This document shows positions 18,513 to 27,116 of a stretch of DNA of 64,000 bases, piece by piece. Below the pieces are notes generated by a model. The model worked only from the letters and a program-made list of their open reading frames with translations. It was not told where the DNA came from and did not search any database. Every line of letters starts with the position of its first letter. Positions within the stretch are counted from its first letter, which is position 1. The stretch is from contig NZ_FNDX01000008.1 in the NCBI RefSeq assembly GCF_900099765.1, positions 124,001 through 188,000 of the forward strand, in the 5' to 3' direction. Made by a program: the position numbers and the translations under genes. The DNA comes from Paenibacillus typhae (GTDB lineage Bacteria; Bacillota; Bacilli; Paenibacillales; Paenibacillaceae).

Positions 18513-20177
18513 ATGGCTATCATGAAAAAAAGGCTGGGCGATTTGCTGGTCGAAAACGGAATTATCTCTCAGGAGCAGCTTGAAGAAGCGCTGGTGGAAC
18601 AGCGCAAATCCAAGCGCAAACTGGGCGATCTTCTGATCACCCAGGGCTATATTACCGAGCAGCAGCTCATTGAGGTCCTTGAGTTCCAGCTTGGAATTCC
18701 CCATGTCAGCCTGTTCAAATATCAGATCGATCCGGCCATCACGCAGATCATTCCTGAGAGCATGGCCAAACGTTATCAGGTGCTCCCGTTCATGAAAGAG
18801 GGCGGCAAGCTGATGGTGGCGATGGCTGATCCGCTCGACTATTTTGCAATTGAGGATCTGCGCATGAGCACCGGCTTCCGCATCGAGCCTGCGATTTCCA
18901 GCCGGGACGAGCTGACCCGGGCGATTGCCCGCCACTACGGCATGCGGGATTCGATGAGCCAGATGATGGTGGAGCTGCCCTCGCAGGAAGAGATCGAAGA
19001 AACCGAGATTACGGATGAAGATTCGCCGATTGTGCGGCTTGTGAACCAGATGATTCAGCAGGCCGTTTCGCTCAGAGCTTCGGATATCCATGTGGACCCG
19101 GGTGAAAATAACCTGTCCATCCGCTACCGGATTGATGGAACGCTGCGTACAGAGCGGATCATCCCGAAGCAGATGCAGGGGTTCATTACAGCCAGACTCA
19201 AGATCATGGCCAAGCTTAACATTGCCGAGCGGCGCCTGCCGCAGGACGGCCGGATCAAGATGCAGTTTGATTATAAAATGGTCGACATCCGCGTATCCTC
19301 GCTGCCGACGATGCACGGCGAGAAGATTGTACTCCGGCTGCTTGATCTGAGCACCGGGGTGAAGACGATCGACAGTCTGGGATTCAGCGACTGGAATGCC
19401 GCAGCGTTTCAGGATATGATCAGCAAGCCTTACGGTATTATCCTGATTACCGGGCCTACAGGCAGCGGTAAATCTACTACGCTATATGCGGCACTTAATC
19501 AGTTAAATACCGAAAGCGCCAATATAATAACAATCGAAGATCCGGTGGAGTATCAGCTGGAAGGGGTCAACCAGGTACACGTGAATCCGGCGATCGGTCT
19601 GACCTTTGCCGCTGGACTACGTTCCATTCTGCGGCAGGACCCGAACATCGTTATGGTAGGGGAAATCCGCGATACCGACACTGCTGAAATTGCTGTGCGG
19701 GCCTCGCTTACCGGGCATCTGGTATTGTCCACGCTGCATACGAATGATGCGGTGAGTACGATTCTGCGGCTGCGGGATATGGGCGTAGAGCCCTATCTGA
19801 TCGCCTCCTCGCTGCTGGGGGTAGTTGCCCAGCGTCTGGTCCGCAAAATCTGCCCGGATTGCCGGGAAGAGCATGCGCCGACCGAGCAGGAATCGATCAT
19901 GTTGCGCCGGTACGGCCTGCCAGACCGGGTTATTTATCGCGGCAGAGGCTGCGGCAGCTGTAATAATACCGGCTTTAGGGGCCGGGTCGCGATTCATGAG
20001 GTATTAACCATTAACGATCATCTGCGCCAGATGATTACTGATTCTGCATCCGTCGAGGAACTTCGGGCGGCTGGCAGAGCTCAGGGCATGGTGCATTTGA
20101 TGGAAGATGGATTCCTCAAGGTTTCCAAAGGCATAACCACCCTGCAGGAGGTTATGCGTGAGACGGTGTCGCATTAG
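18513..20177 (+). CDS. pilB: Type IV pilus assembly ATPase PilB (GspE family)
   Basis: The cytosolic hexameric motor for pilus extension. The 554 residues start with an MshEN-type N-domain (KRLGDLLVENGIIS; LGDLLITQGYIT), the region that in relatives binds cyclic-di-GMP. Next come Walker A GPTGSGKSTT (~313-322), the Asp box, Walker B and a zinc-binding four-cysteine region (CPDC...CGSC, ~447-480). The length and zinc motif separate PilB from PilT. It heads pilB-pilT-pilC, with 19 bp to pilT. The first ATG has GGAG ten bases upstream; a second ATG three codons later is possible. Confidence 0.95.
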   Translation: MAIMKKRLGDLLVENGIISQEQLEEALVEQRKSKRKLGDLLITQGYITEQQLIEVLEFQLGIPHVSLFKYQIDPAITQIIPESMAKRYQVLPFMKEGGKLMVAMADPLDYFAIEDLRMSTGFRIEPAISSRDELTRAIARHYGMRDSMSQMMVELPSQEEIEETEITDEDSPIVRLVNQMIQQAVSLRASDIHVDPGENNLSIRYRIDGTLRTERIIPKQMQGFITARLKIMAKLNIAERRLPQDGRIKMQFDYKMVDIRVSSLPTMHGEKIVLRLLDLSTGVKTIDSLGFSDWNAAAFQDMISKPYGIILITGPTGSGKSTTLYAALNQLNTESANIITIEDPVEYQLEGVNQVHVNPAIGLTFAAGLRSILRQDPNIVMVGEIRDTDTAEIAVRASLTGHLVLSTLHTNDAVSTILRLRDMGVEPYLIASSLLGVVAQRLVRKICPDCREEHAPTEQESIMLRRYGLPDRVIYRGRGCGSCNNTGFRGRVAIHEVLTINDHLRQMITDSASVEELRAAGRAQGMVHLMEDGFLKVSKGITTLQEVMRETVSH

Positions 20178-20196
20178 AGCTTAGGGGGAGACAAAA

Positions 20197-21246
20197 GTGC
20201 CAGCCTTTTCATGGGATATTGTTCAATTGCTATATATGGCCTTTGCTTCCAAGGCTTCTGACTTGCATATTTCTGTAGGTTCACCTCCGGTCATGCGGAT
20301 TGACGGAAAGCTGCTGCCGCTAGAAGGAGAAAGGGTTAGTTCGGAGGAAGCGGCTTATATGGCTGATTTGCTGCTGGGGAGTGAGAGAAGCGTGGAGTTC
20401 CGCAATAAAGGGGAATTCGACTTTTCTTATCCGCTGGATGACGGAGTAAGATACCGCGTGAATGTATACCGGCAGCGCGGTCAGGTCAGCATTGCTGCAC
20501 GTTCCATACCGGCTCAGATTCCCAGCATGGAGCAGCTGTCACTGCCGGGAGTGCTTTCCGGACTTGCAATGAAACCCCAAGGTCTCATTCTGGTGACTGG
20601 CCCTACAGGCAGCGGCAAATCGTCAACCCTTGCTGCCATGCTGAATTATATTAACCGGACGGCCAGCAAACACATTGTTACGCTGGAAGATCCGATAGAG
20701 TTCCTGCACAGTCATGGGACATGCCTGATTGATCAGCGGGAAGTGGGCAGTGATACCGGCAGCTTTGCCAGCGGTTTAAGGGCGGTGCTCCGCCAGGACC
20801 CGGATGTCATTCTGGTCGGAGAAATGCGTGATCTGGAGACGATCTCTGCGGCGGTTACAGCGGCTGAGACGGGACATCTGGTCATGGCTACGCTGCATAC
20901 AACCGATGCGCCGCAGACGATTGACCGGATCATCGACACGTTCCCGGGGCATCAGCAGGGGCAAATTCGTTCGCAGCTGGCATCGGTGCTGTTGGCGGTT
21001 CTTTCGCAGCGGCTGTTTCCGCGGGCTGGCGGCAAGGGGCGGCTGTGCTCTACCGAGCTGCTAATTAATACACCGGCGGTGGCTAATCTGATCCGGACGG
21101 AGAAGACCCATCAGATCAAAAATGTAATGCAGACCAGCCGTGCGATCGGCATGCACACCCTGGAGATGAATATACGCGAGCAATTACAGCTGGGGCTGAT
21201 CCAGCCTGAAGCTGCCAGAGGTTATCTCACGGAGGTGAGCGGCTGA
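20197..21246 (+). CDS. pilT: Twitching motility / pilus retraction ATPase PilT
   Basis: A 349-residue retraction ATPase: N-terminal ASDLHISVGSPPVMRIDG typical of PilT, Walker A GPTGSGKSS (~135-143), Walker B VILVGEMRDLET, and LATLHTTDAPQTIDRIIDTFP. It lacks the zinc cysteines of PilB. GTG start with GGGGGAG six bases upstream. Its presence implies a retractable pilus, so twitching or DNA uptake is likely rather than a purely secretory pseudopilus. The stop overlaps the pilC start by one base (TGATG). Confidence 0.95.
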   Translation: MPAFSWDIVQLLYMAFASKASDLHISVGSPPVMRIDGKLLPLEGERVSSEEAAYMADLLLGSERSVEFRNKGEFDFSYPLDDGVRYRVNVYRQRGQVSIAARSIPAQIPSMEQLSLPGVLSGLAMKPQGLILVTGPTGSGKSSTLAAMLNYINRTASKHIVTLEDPIEFLHSHGTCLIDQREVGSDTGSFASGLRAVLRQDPDVILVGEMRDLETISAAVTAAETGHLVMATLHTTDAPQTIDRIIDTFPGHQQGQIRSQLASVLLAVLSQRLFPRAGGKGRLCSTELLINTPAVANLIRTEKTHQIKNVMQTSRAIGMHTLEMNIREQLQLGLIQPEAARGYLTEVSG

Positions 21247-22451
21247 TGCCCCAGTTCGAGTATCAGGTCCGGACCAGCGCGGGCAAGCAGCTTAAAGGCA
21301 AGCTTACTGCTTCAGATAAAGGAACAGCGATGGAGGAGCTGCGCAAGCGGGGACTGACCGTGTTCTCCCTGGTCGAACAGAAGTCTTCCATCCTGTCGAT
21401 GGAAATCTACATTGGTAATCCGGTGAAGACCATTCATTTTATTATCTATTGCCGGCAGTTTGCCACCTTGATGCGCGCTGGAGTATCTATTGTAGATGCT
21501 ACAAGAATTCTGGCAGAGCAGACTGAGAGCAAGCCGCTCAGCAAAGCGCTGCAGGATGTTAACTCCAGTCTGCTGCGCGGGGTAGCCTTGTCACAGGCGA
21601 TTCAGGATCATAAGAAGATTTTTCCGCCGCTGTTCATCAGCATGATCCGGGCTGGGGAAGAATCGGGTGATCTGGAAGGGACGCTTGAGCGGCTGGCGGT
21701 TTATTTTGAGAAGCAGCATACCACTACAGAAAAGATTAAGTCAGCACTGACTTATCCGGTGACTGTTGCCGTGATGGCTGTAGCGGCTGTTGTCTATCTG
21801 CTGTGGGCTATCGTGCCCCAGTTTGTCAGTATGTTCGAATCCATGAATGCCGAGCTGCCGGCAATAACCAAGATGGTATTGGCGCTCAGTAAAAGCATTC
21901 AGGGGCAATGGTATATATGGCTGATCGTTATCATTCTGCTTGCGGCTGGTTTTATGATCGCTAAACGGACTGAAAAGGGTGCTTACGCACTCGATTATGC
22001 CAAGCTCAAAATTCCTGTATTCGGCAAATTGAATCAGAAGGGTTCAATTGCACAGTTTACGCGGACCTTTTCTTCGCTTTATGCGAGCTCGGTCCCCATT
22101 CTCCAGGCCTTGTCTATTGTGGAGGAGGTTGCCGGAAACAAGGTGATCGGCGGATATATCCGCAGTGCTGCGGACTCCCTTAGACAGGGGAAGCCGCTCT
22201 CGGAGCCGCTTAAGAAGGCTTGGGTATTCCCGCCGCTGGTCACACAAATGATTGCAATTGGTGAGGAGACCGGAGCGCTTGATGAGATGCTCTCCAAGGT
22301 AGCGGACTTTTACGAGATGGATGTAGAGAACACGGTGGACCGGCTGAAGTCGCTGCTGGAGCCTTTGCTTATAGCTTTTTTGGCTGGTGTAGTAGGTGTG
22401 ATTGTAGCGGCGATTATGCTGCCGATGTTCAGTCTGTACAGTAATATGTGA
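21246..22451 (+). CDS. pilC: Inner-membrane platform protein PilC (GspF family)
   Basis: A 401-residue polytopic membrane protein that couples the motor ATPases to pilin insertion. It contains two T2SSF domains (~65-190 and ~270-390), each with FATLMRAGVSIVDA or TFSSLYASSVPILQA-type starts and membrane helices near 170-195, 215-235 and 370-395. Translationally coupled to pilT. About 190 bp lie between it and the major pilin gene, including small hairpins but no terminator, so the pilin may be expressed both with the operon and separately. Confidence 0.93.
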   Translation: MPQFEYQVRTSAGKQLKGKLTASDKGTAMEELRKRGLTVFSLVEQKSSILSMEIYIGNPVKTIHFIIYCRQFATLMRAGVSIVDATRILAEQTESKPLSKALQDVNSSLLRGVALSQAIQDHKKIFPPLFISMIRAGEESGDLEGTLERLAVYFEKQHTTTEKIKSALTYPVTVAVMAVAAVVYLLWAIVPQFVSMFESMNAELPAITKMVLALSKSIQGQWYIWLIVIILLAAGFMIAKRTEKGAYALDYAKLKIPVFGKLNQKGSIAQFTRTFSSLYASSVPILQALSIVEEVAGNKVIGGYIRSAADSLRQGKPLSEPLKKAWVFPPLVTQMIAIGEETGALDEMLSKVADFYEMDVENTVDRLKSLLEPLLIAFLAGVVGVIVAAIMLPMFSLYSNM

Positions 22452-22637
22452 GCCATGTGCTCCTTGCATAGATTGAGAGGGGTGACGCCGGGCAGGCGGA
22501 CCGGGAGCAGAAGCAGGCTCCAGAACCTGCTGGAATAGGACAAGTACATTGGATGACAGCAACAGGACAGCTAGGAACTCCACAGATAACGGAGTATCGG
22601 TCTTATTCAATAACATCAATTATGAGGGGGAATCATC

Positions 22638-23141
22638 ATGTTGGCACAGGCAATTCGCAAGAAGCTGGGCAAGGCGGGTAAAGAGGAAAAGGGGTTTACG
22701 CTGATTGAGTTATTGGCGGTTATTGTTATTTTGGGGGTTATTGCAGTTATTGCGATTCCTCTAATTGGTAATGTGATTGAAAAATCGAAAAACAACTCGG
22801 ATGTCGCAACAGCACGGCAAGTTTATGATGCAGCTCGATTATATGTTGTAAGTGAAAAAAATGGTGATTTTATTGAAAGTATAGCTAACACTGGAGCGGG
22901 AGCATCAGGAAGTCATGGATTGATTTTGACAGTAGCCTCAGCTACAGCAACAGATGTAACTTTGCAAAGTACTGGTTTCCTAGAGTCACCGATTTATTTG
23001 CCTAGTGATAAAACTGAAATAACTTCTGGTACGGTAGAGTTCACCACTACAGGTGATCTTCTTAAAGTCGATTTAGTAACAAGTTCAGGAACGCATAGCT
23101 TCTCAGCGGCTAAAGTAATGGCTGTTGACCCATCTAAGTAA
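22638..23141 (+). CDS. Major type IV pilin
   Basis: A 167-residue prepilin: leader ending KEEKG|FTLIELLAVIVILGVIAVIAIPLI, Glu at +5, then a conserved hydrophobic helix and a small globular domain without cysteines. It is likely the major subunit, given its size, its place between pilC and the peptidase, a strong ribosome site (GAGGGGG) and its own terminator. From about 22,790 the coding sequence turns clearly AT-rich (GAT, TTT, ATT, GAA), unlike the adjoining GC-richer genes. That is typical either of strong expression or of an exchanged, diversified pilin cassette. Confidence 0.9.
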   Translation: MLAQAIRKKLGKAGKEEKGFTLIELLAVIVILGVIAVIAIPLIGNVIEKSKNNSDVATARQVYDAARLYVVSEKNGDFIESIANTGAGASGSHGLILTVASATATDVTLQSTGFLESPIYLPSDKTEITSGTVEFTTTGDLLKVDLVTSSGTHSFSAAKVMAVDPSK

Positions 23142-23171
23142 TTAATGACTATATAAAGGTTTTTCTTAATC

Positions 23172-23202
23172 AAAAGGAATCGGAATTCCCGATTCCTTTT
23201 TT
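23172..23202 (+). terminator. Terminator after the major pilin gene
   Basis: A perfect 12-bp stem, AAAAGGAATCGG (23172-23183) with 23189-23200, a five-base loop and a T tract. It would let pilin transcripts accumulate separately from the downstream pilD-pilM-pilO genes. Confidence 0.85.
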
Positions 23203-23231
23203 AAAATCCACAGAACAGGAACCCAAACCCC

Positions 23232-23981
23232 ATGACCATTGTTATCGCAGTATACATCACGTTTGTCGGCCTGATTCTGGGCTCCTTCTATAATGTAGTA
23301 GCGCTGCGGGTGCCGGCGGGGGAGTCGCTGGTGCGGCCGCCGTCGCATTGCACGAGCTGCGGGACGCGGCTGACGGCGCGGGATCTGCTGCCGGTGGTAA
23401 GCTACATCCTGGCCGGAGGCAAGTGCCGGCACTGCGGGGCAAAGGTGTCACCGCTGTATATGCTGGGTGAGGCGGCAACGGGGCTTATGTTCTTATGGAT
23501 TTATCTGCAGTTTGGGCTAACCGGTCAGGGGATTACCGGATTTGTGCTCGTCAGCCTGGCCGTAATCGTGACCGTAGCTGACCTGAAATACATGCTGATC
23601 CCGAACAAGGTACTGCTGTTTTTTCTGCCGCTGCTTCTGGTGCTGGTGATGCTGTTTCCGCAAGGGTCATTATGGTCTCATCTGCTGGGAGGCGTAGCCG
23701 GGGGTGTTATAATACTGGTGCTGGCACTGCTCGGGGGTATGGGCATGGGGGATATGAAGCTGTTCGCGCTGCTGGGCTGGGTGGTCGGTTTTCCCAATGT
23801 TATTTTGGCGTTTATGATAGCTTGTGCACTGGGAACGATTGCCGGTGTGGTGCTGATGCTGCTGGGAAAGGTGAAGCGCAGACAGCCTGTTCCGTTTGGA
23901 CCGTGGCTGGCGGCCGGATCACTGATTGCATTCGCTTACGGTTCACAACTTATCAGCGGTTATCTCGCGCTCATCCGTTAG
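23232..23981 (+). CDS. pilD: Prepilin peptidase / N-methyltransferase (A24 family)
   Basis: A 249-residue membrane aspartyl protease that cuts the Gly|Phe bond of prepilins and methylates the new N-terminus. It has the two CxxC pairs (Cys40/43, Cys65/68) of the methyltransferase loop, and the two catalytic aspartates Asp117 (VADLKYMLIPN) and Asp174 in GMGMGDMK. About seven membrane helices. It should process the four prepilins of this locus. The ribosome site is weak (AGGAA), and the gene follows the pilin terminator closely. Confidence 0.95.
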   Translation: MTIVIAVYITFVGLILGSFYNVVALRVPAGESLVRPPSHCTSCGTRLTARDLLPVVSYILAGGKCRHCGAKVSPLYMLGEAATGLMFLWIYLQFGLTGQGITGFVLVSLAVIVTVADLKYMLIPNKVLLFFLPLLLVLVMLFPQGSLWSHLLGGVAGGVIILVLALLGGMGMGDMKLFALLGWVVGFPNVILAFMIACALGTIAGVVLMLLGKVKRRQPVPFGPWLAAGSLIAFAYGSQLISGYLALIR

Positions 23982-23996
23982 GAGGAACTTTATAGC

Positions 23997-25643
23997 ATGT
24001 TTGGAATAGGTAACAAAGCGGCCGGAGTCTCCATTGAGCAGACGGGTATCCGCTATATCAGCTTCAAGAATAATCAGGCGAAGCAAGTCCATAAAAAAAG
24101 GTTCATGCCGCTGCTGCCGGGAATGATTGTAGAGAATCAGGTGGCTGACAGCGGGGCGCTGCTGGACCGGCTGAAACAATGGGTGAAGACCAAGGGGCTC
24201 CGCGGCAGCGCAGTGAACCTGTCAATTCCCCCTTCACAGATGATCATCCGCAAAATGACGATTCCGAGCACGGCAGAGAAGCAGATCGACCAGCTGGTGA
24301 AGCTGGAGGTCGAGACCGGCCTGCATCTGCCCTTCGAGAATCCGGTGTACGATTATGTCATTACCGGGCAGAGTGAGAACGAGAGCCAGCTGATTATTTT
24401 TGCCGCGCCGCGCAAGGTGGTTCAGGACTACGTGGATGTGCTGGAAGATGCCGGCCTGAAAATCAAAAGCGTCGAGGTTTCGGCTACCGCGCTGGCACGC
24501 AGTATTGTTGCCGGCTACGGGCACTCCTTTAATGAGACGATGCTGATTCATCTCGAGCAGTCGCTGCTCGATATTTATATGTTCCGCAGCGGAAATCCGG
24601 TATTTATGCGGACAATCAATCTGGTGGATCTGGGCCGGCCGCAGCCGTTGCCGTTCGATTTAAGCAAAGAGCAGCCGTTTGCCGCTGAAGCCGAGGCGGA
24701 AGCAGCTGCTGCGACAGCCTCACAGGATCACTTGTCCGCTGAGCAGATCGTGGAAATTACAGCGGAAATCTCGCGCATGCTGAGCTTTTACCAGTACAGC
24801 CTGCATGACGGCTCAACGCGGATTACGGAGCTGCTGATTACAGGAGCGCCTGACATGCGCAGAGAGCTGCAGCAGGAGCTGCAGGCGGCACTGCCGGAGC
24901 TGGCCATTGCCCCGATTGCCGTTGACCAGTTCGCGGCAGGCGTGAAGCCGGACAACAGCTTGAACGATTACCGGGTGGCTGCCGGAGCCGCGCTGCGCGA
25001 TCCAAAGCTGCGCAATATTAATCTGCTGCCGCGTGAGGACCGCGAGACCATTGTCTTTCCGTATCTGGCAGTCACGCTTGCAGCCGTCTGGGTGCTGGGC
25101 GCTGTCGGAACAGGGATTTTATACGCTTCTGTCCGCGGAGAGTATGATGAGCAGCGTGCACAAATACAGAGTGTTCAGGAACAGAATGCAGCCTTGCAGC
25201 TTGAGCTGGCCAGTCTGAACAATAGCGGGTCCGGAAGCGGAAGCTTTGACCGGGCTGTCATTATTGATGCTTTATCCAGGAGCCGGGTAAATGCCGCGGC
25301 TGTGCTTAATGAGCTGCAGTCGAAGCTGCCTTACGCCGCAGCAATCCGTGAGATCAGCTTTTCGTTCCGCGGAGATCTGCTGCTGACCGTGAACTTTACA
25401 GATATGGCGCACAGCGGAGCGTACCTGACTTCTCTCCGGGGGATGCCGTTCGCACGAGAAGTGGCCATTGAAAAGTTAACCGAAGGCGGAGCAGGAACCG
25501 GGGCAGCTGGCGGCAGTGTATCCAATCTGATTAAATACACGGCAGTATACCGTGTGAATATGGCACCAGAAGTCGTAGACCCGTCAGCGGCGGATGTGCA
25601 GCCTGCTGCGGAGGAAGGAGCGGATATCAGTGGAACAGATTAA
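23997..25643 (+). CDS. pilM: PilM-PilN fusion protein of the type IV pilus
   Basis: A 548-residue protein that seems to join two alignment-complex subunits. Residues 1-~335 form an actin-like PilM domain (GVSIEQTGIRYISF, then LSIPPSQMIIRKMTIP and a C-terminal ATPase part). At ~340 the hallmark PilN start INLLP appears, followed by a membrane helix (~355-378), a coiled coil (~380-405) and a small alpha/beta domain. In most bacteria PilM and PilN are separate, with the PilM groove holding the INLLP peptide of PilN; fusion would tether them one-to-one. AGGAGG lies 11 bases before the ATG. Overlaps pilO by 14 bp. Confidence 0.85.
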   Translation: MFGIGNKAAGVSIEQTGIRYISFKNNQAKQVHKKRFMPLLPGMIVENQVADSGALLDRLKQWVKTKGLRGSAVNLSIPPSQMIIRKMTIPSTAEKQIDQLVKLEVETGLHLPFENPVYDYVITGQSENESQLIIFAAPRKVVQDYVDVLEDAGLKIKSVEVSATALARSIVAGYGHSFNETMLIHLEQSLLDIYMFRSGNPVFMRTINLVDLGRPQPLPFDLSKEQPFAAEAEAEAAAATASQDHLSAEQIVEITAEISRMLSFYQYSLHDGSTRITELLITGAPDMRRELQQELQAALPELAIAPIAVDQFAAGVKPDNSLNDYRVAAGAALRDPKLRNINLLPREDRETIVFPYLAVTLAAVWVLGAVGTGILYASVRGEYDEQRAQIQSVQEQNAALQLELASLNNSGSGSGSFDRAVIIDALSRSRVNAAAVLNELQSKLPYAAAIREISFSFRGDLLLTVNFTDMAHSGAYLTSLRGMPFAREVAIEKLTEGGAGTGAAGGSVSNLIKYTAVYRVNMAPEVVDPSAADVQPAAEEGADISGTD

Positions 25644-26229
25644 CAAGTACCGCTCGCCGATTGTGATGGGGATGCTCATTCTGTTTCTGATTCTGTTTGC
25701 TTTTTATATGCTGGCGATCCGTCCGGTAAGCAGTGATATTGCGGTGCAGAGCAGCGAGCTTTCCATGCTGGAGCTGGAAAGATCCGCCATCGAGAACAAA
25801 ATCAACGAACTTAAAGGTGCCGGAGATAGCTTAAGTGCAGACGAAGCGACGGCGCTGGCCGCTATTCCTTCCGGCGACGGCAGCGAGGCGCTGATCAATG
25901 ATCTGAAGGCGATCGGCGACAGCTCCCATGCCAGACTGAAGGACATCGGCTTCTCGCTGACAGACACAAGTACAGCAAGTACCTGGGCGGGAGTAGCGGA
26001 GGCCTCTGCAGCCGGACTGCAGGAGATCAAGATGACAGCTATCATTGAAGGCGGATATGCCGAGATTCATGAGTGGCTGAAGCAGCTGAATAAGATGCCA
26101 CGACTGGTAACAGTTGATTCCTTTGCTTTTCAGCAGCCTTATGAATTTCCGACTGCACAGAATCCCGGCAGCATCCTGACGGCAAACGTGGCTTTCACGG
26201 CCTACTATCAGGCAGATACACCCGAATAA
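25630..26229 (+). CDS. pilO: PilO-like type IV pilus alignment protein
   Basis: A 199-residue bitopic membrane protein: short cytosolic N-terminus, one helix (MGMLILFLILFAFYMLAI), coiled coil (~40-70), then a ferredoxin-like periplasm-side domain. It fits PilO by order and architecture, not by strong motif. The GTG at 25630 has GGAAGGAG nine bases upstream, inside the end of pilM-N, so the two are coupled. No PilP or PilQ secretin follows, as expected in a single-membrane cell. Confidence 0.78.
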   Translation: MEQINKYRSPIVMGMLILFLILFAFYMLAIRPVSSDIAVQSSELSMLELERSAIENKINELKGAGDSLSADEATALAAIPSGDGSEALINDLKAIGDSSHARLKDIGFSLTDTSTASTWAGVAEASAAGLQEIKMTAIIEGGYAEIHEWLKQLNKMPRLVTVDSFAFQQPYEFPTAQNPGSILTANVAFTAYYQADTPE

Positions 26230-26266
26230 TCACCGGGTTCAAATCAGCAAATAAATGGTGTAGTAT

Positions 26267-26304
26267 ACTCCGTTTTCCCTTTTCGGGAAGGCGGAGTTTT
26301 TTTT
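26267..26304 (+). terminator. Terminator ending the pilus locus
   Basis: ACTCCG (26267-26272) pairs with CGGAGT (26292-26297), with an inner CCC/GGG stem and eight Ts. It marks the 3' end of the pilD-pilM-pilO unit. Confidence 0.8.
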
Positions 26305-26448
26305 GTACTCCCCATACGGAAAATCCGTTTTCATTATTGGAAGGAATGGGTATTTTAGCTTACAGGCTGCCGTAAGGTATAGTAGTGAACGCAGCAATGG
26401 AAGGTAACACACTCTACTATGAAGCAGAATAAAGAGGAGGAACTTAGG

Positions 26449-27051
26449 ATGAACAAAAAGTGGATGATCGGTACGCTGGCCTTGTCGCTTGGTCTGGTTT
26501 CGGCGGGAAGCGGGGCGCTGGCGGCTACGCCTGCGGCAGGAGATACGGCAATAAAAACAGTAGCAGCCTCTGCACCCGGTAAAGAGGGACCTGCCACCAT
26601 CAATAACTTGACGACGAAAAGCATTATTCCGCTCCTGGTCCATGCCAAGAAGCTGTACACCTATGCGAGCGGATCAGGCAATTTCCTGGGGGCTGAAAAA
26701 TTTGACTACAACGGGCTCGAGTACCGCTATCTTTCCAGTGATCTCGGCACCAGGCAGCAGCTGATGAATTACATAAAAAGAGGATTCACGCACAACGCGG
26801 CTGCTTTCTATGTTCAAACGCAATTTCTTGAAATGAAAGGCAGAATGGCCCAGGTCAACGCAGATGTAGGGAATCATCTCCAGTTCGATAAAGCCACCGC
26901 AGTAATGGTCTCCAAAACAGCAACCACAGCAGTATTCGAGCTCAGTGTGCCCCAGGAGAGCGGGCAGGGGGAGAATGCAGCGGTTGTGGTAAAACTGAAA
27001 AAGGTGAGCGGCTATTGGAGAATTGATATGTCACCGGATACTCTATTCTAA
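26449..27051 (+). CDS. Secreted IseA/YoeB-like protein (DL-endopeptidase inhibitor family)
   Basis: A 200-residue secreted protein with a clean signal peptide (MNKKWMIGTLALSLGLVSAG...ALA). The mature part (LVHAKKLYTYASGSGN, FDYNGLEYRYLSSDLGTRQQLMNYIKRGFT) resembles IseA of Bacillus subtilis, which binds and blocks cell-wall DL-endopeptidases such as LytF. I use the ATG at 26449, after AGAGGAGG; an earlier in-frame ATG lies upstream of that site. It sits between the pilus and FtsEX wall-hydrolase genes, suggesting a wall-turnover role. Family call is by eye. Confidence 0.62.
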   Translation: MNKKWMIGTLALSLGLVSAGSGALAATPAAGDTAIKTVAASAPGKEGPATINNLTTKSIIPLLVHAKKLYTYASGSGNFLGAEKFDYNGLEYRYLSSDLGTRQQLMNYIKRGFTHNAAAFYVQTQFLEMKGRMAQVNADVGNHLQFDKATAVMVSKTATTAVFELSVPQESGQGENAAVVVKLKKVSGYWRIDMSPDTLF

Positions 27052-27072
27052 GGTGAATTACACAGTAGTTTT

Positions 27073-27112
27073 AAAAAAAGACGGTCAGAGCTGATTCTGG
27101 CCGTCTTTTGCA
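27073..27112. terminator. Convergent bidirectional terminator
   Basis: AAAGACGGTCAGA pairs with TCTGGCCGTCTTT around a short loop, flanked by A and T runs, so it works for both the IseA-like gene and the minus-strand VanW-family gene ending at 27117. Confidence 0.8.
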
Positions 27113-27116
27113 GGTG

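Noticed and set aside
10370-26229. Type II secretion rather than type IV pilus
   Set aside because: PilT, a PilM-type domain and a PilO-like protein are present, and a secretin and GspL/M-type genes are absent.
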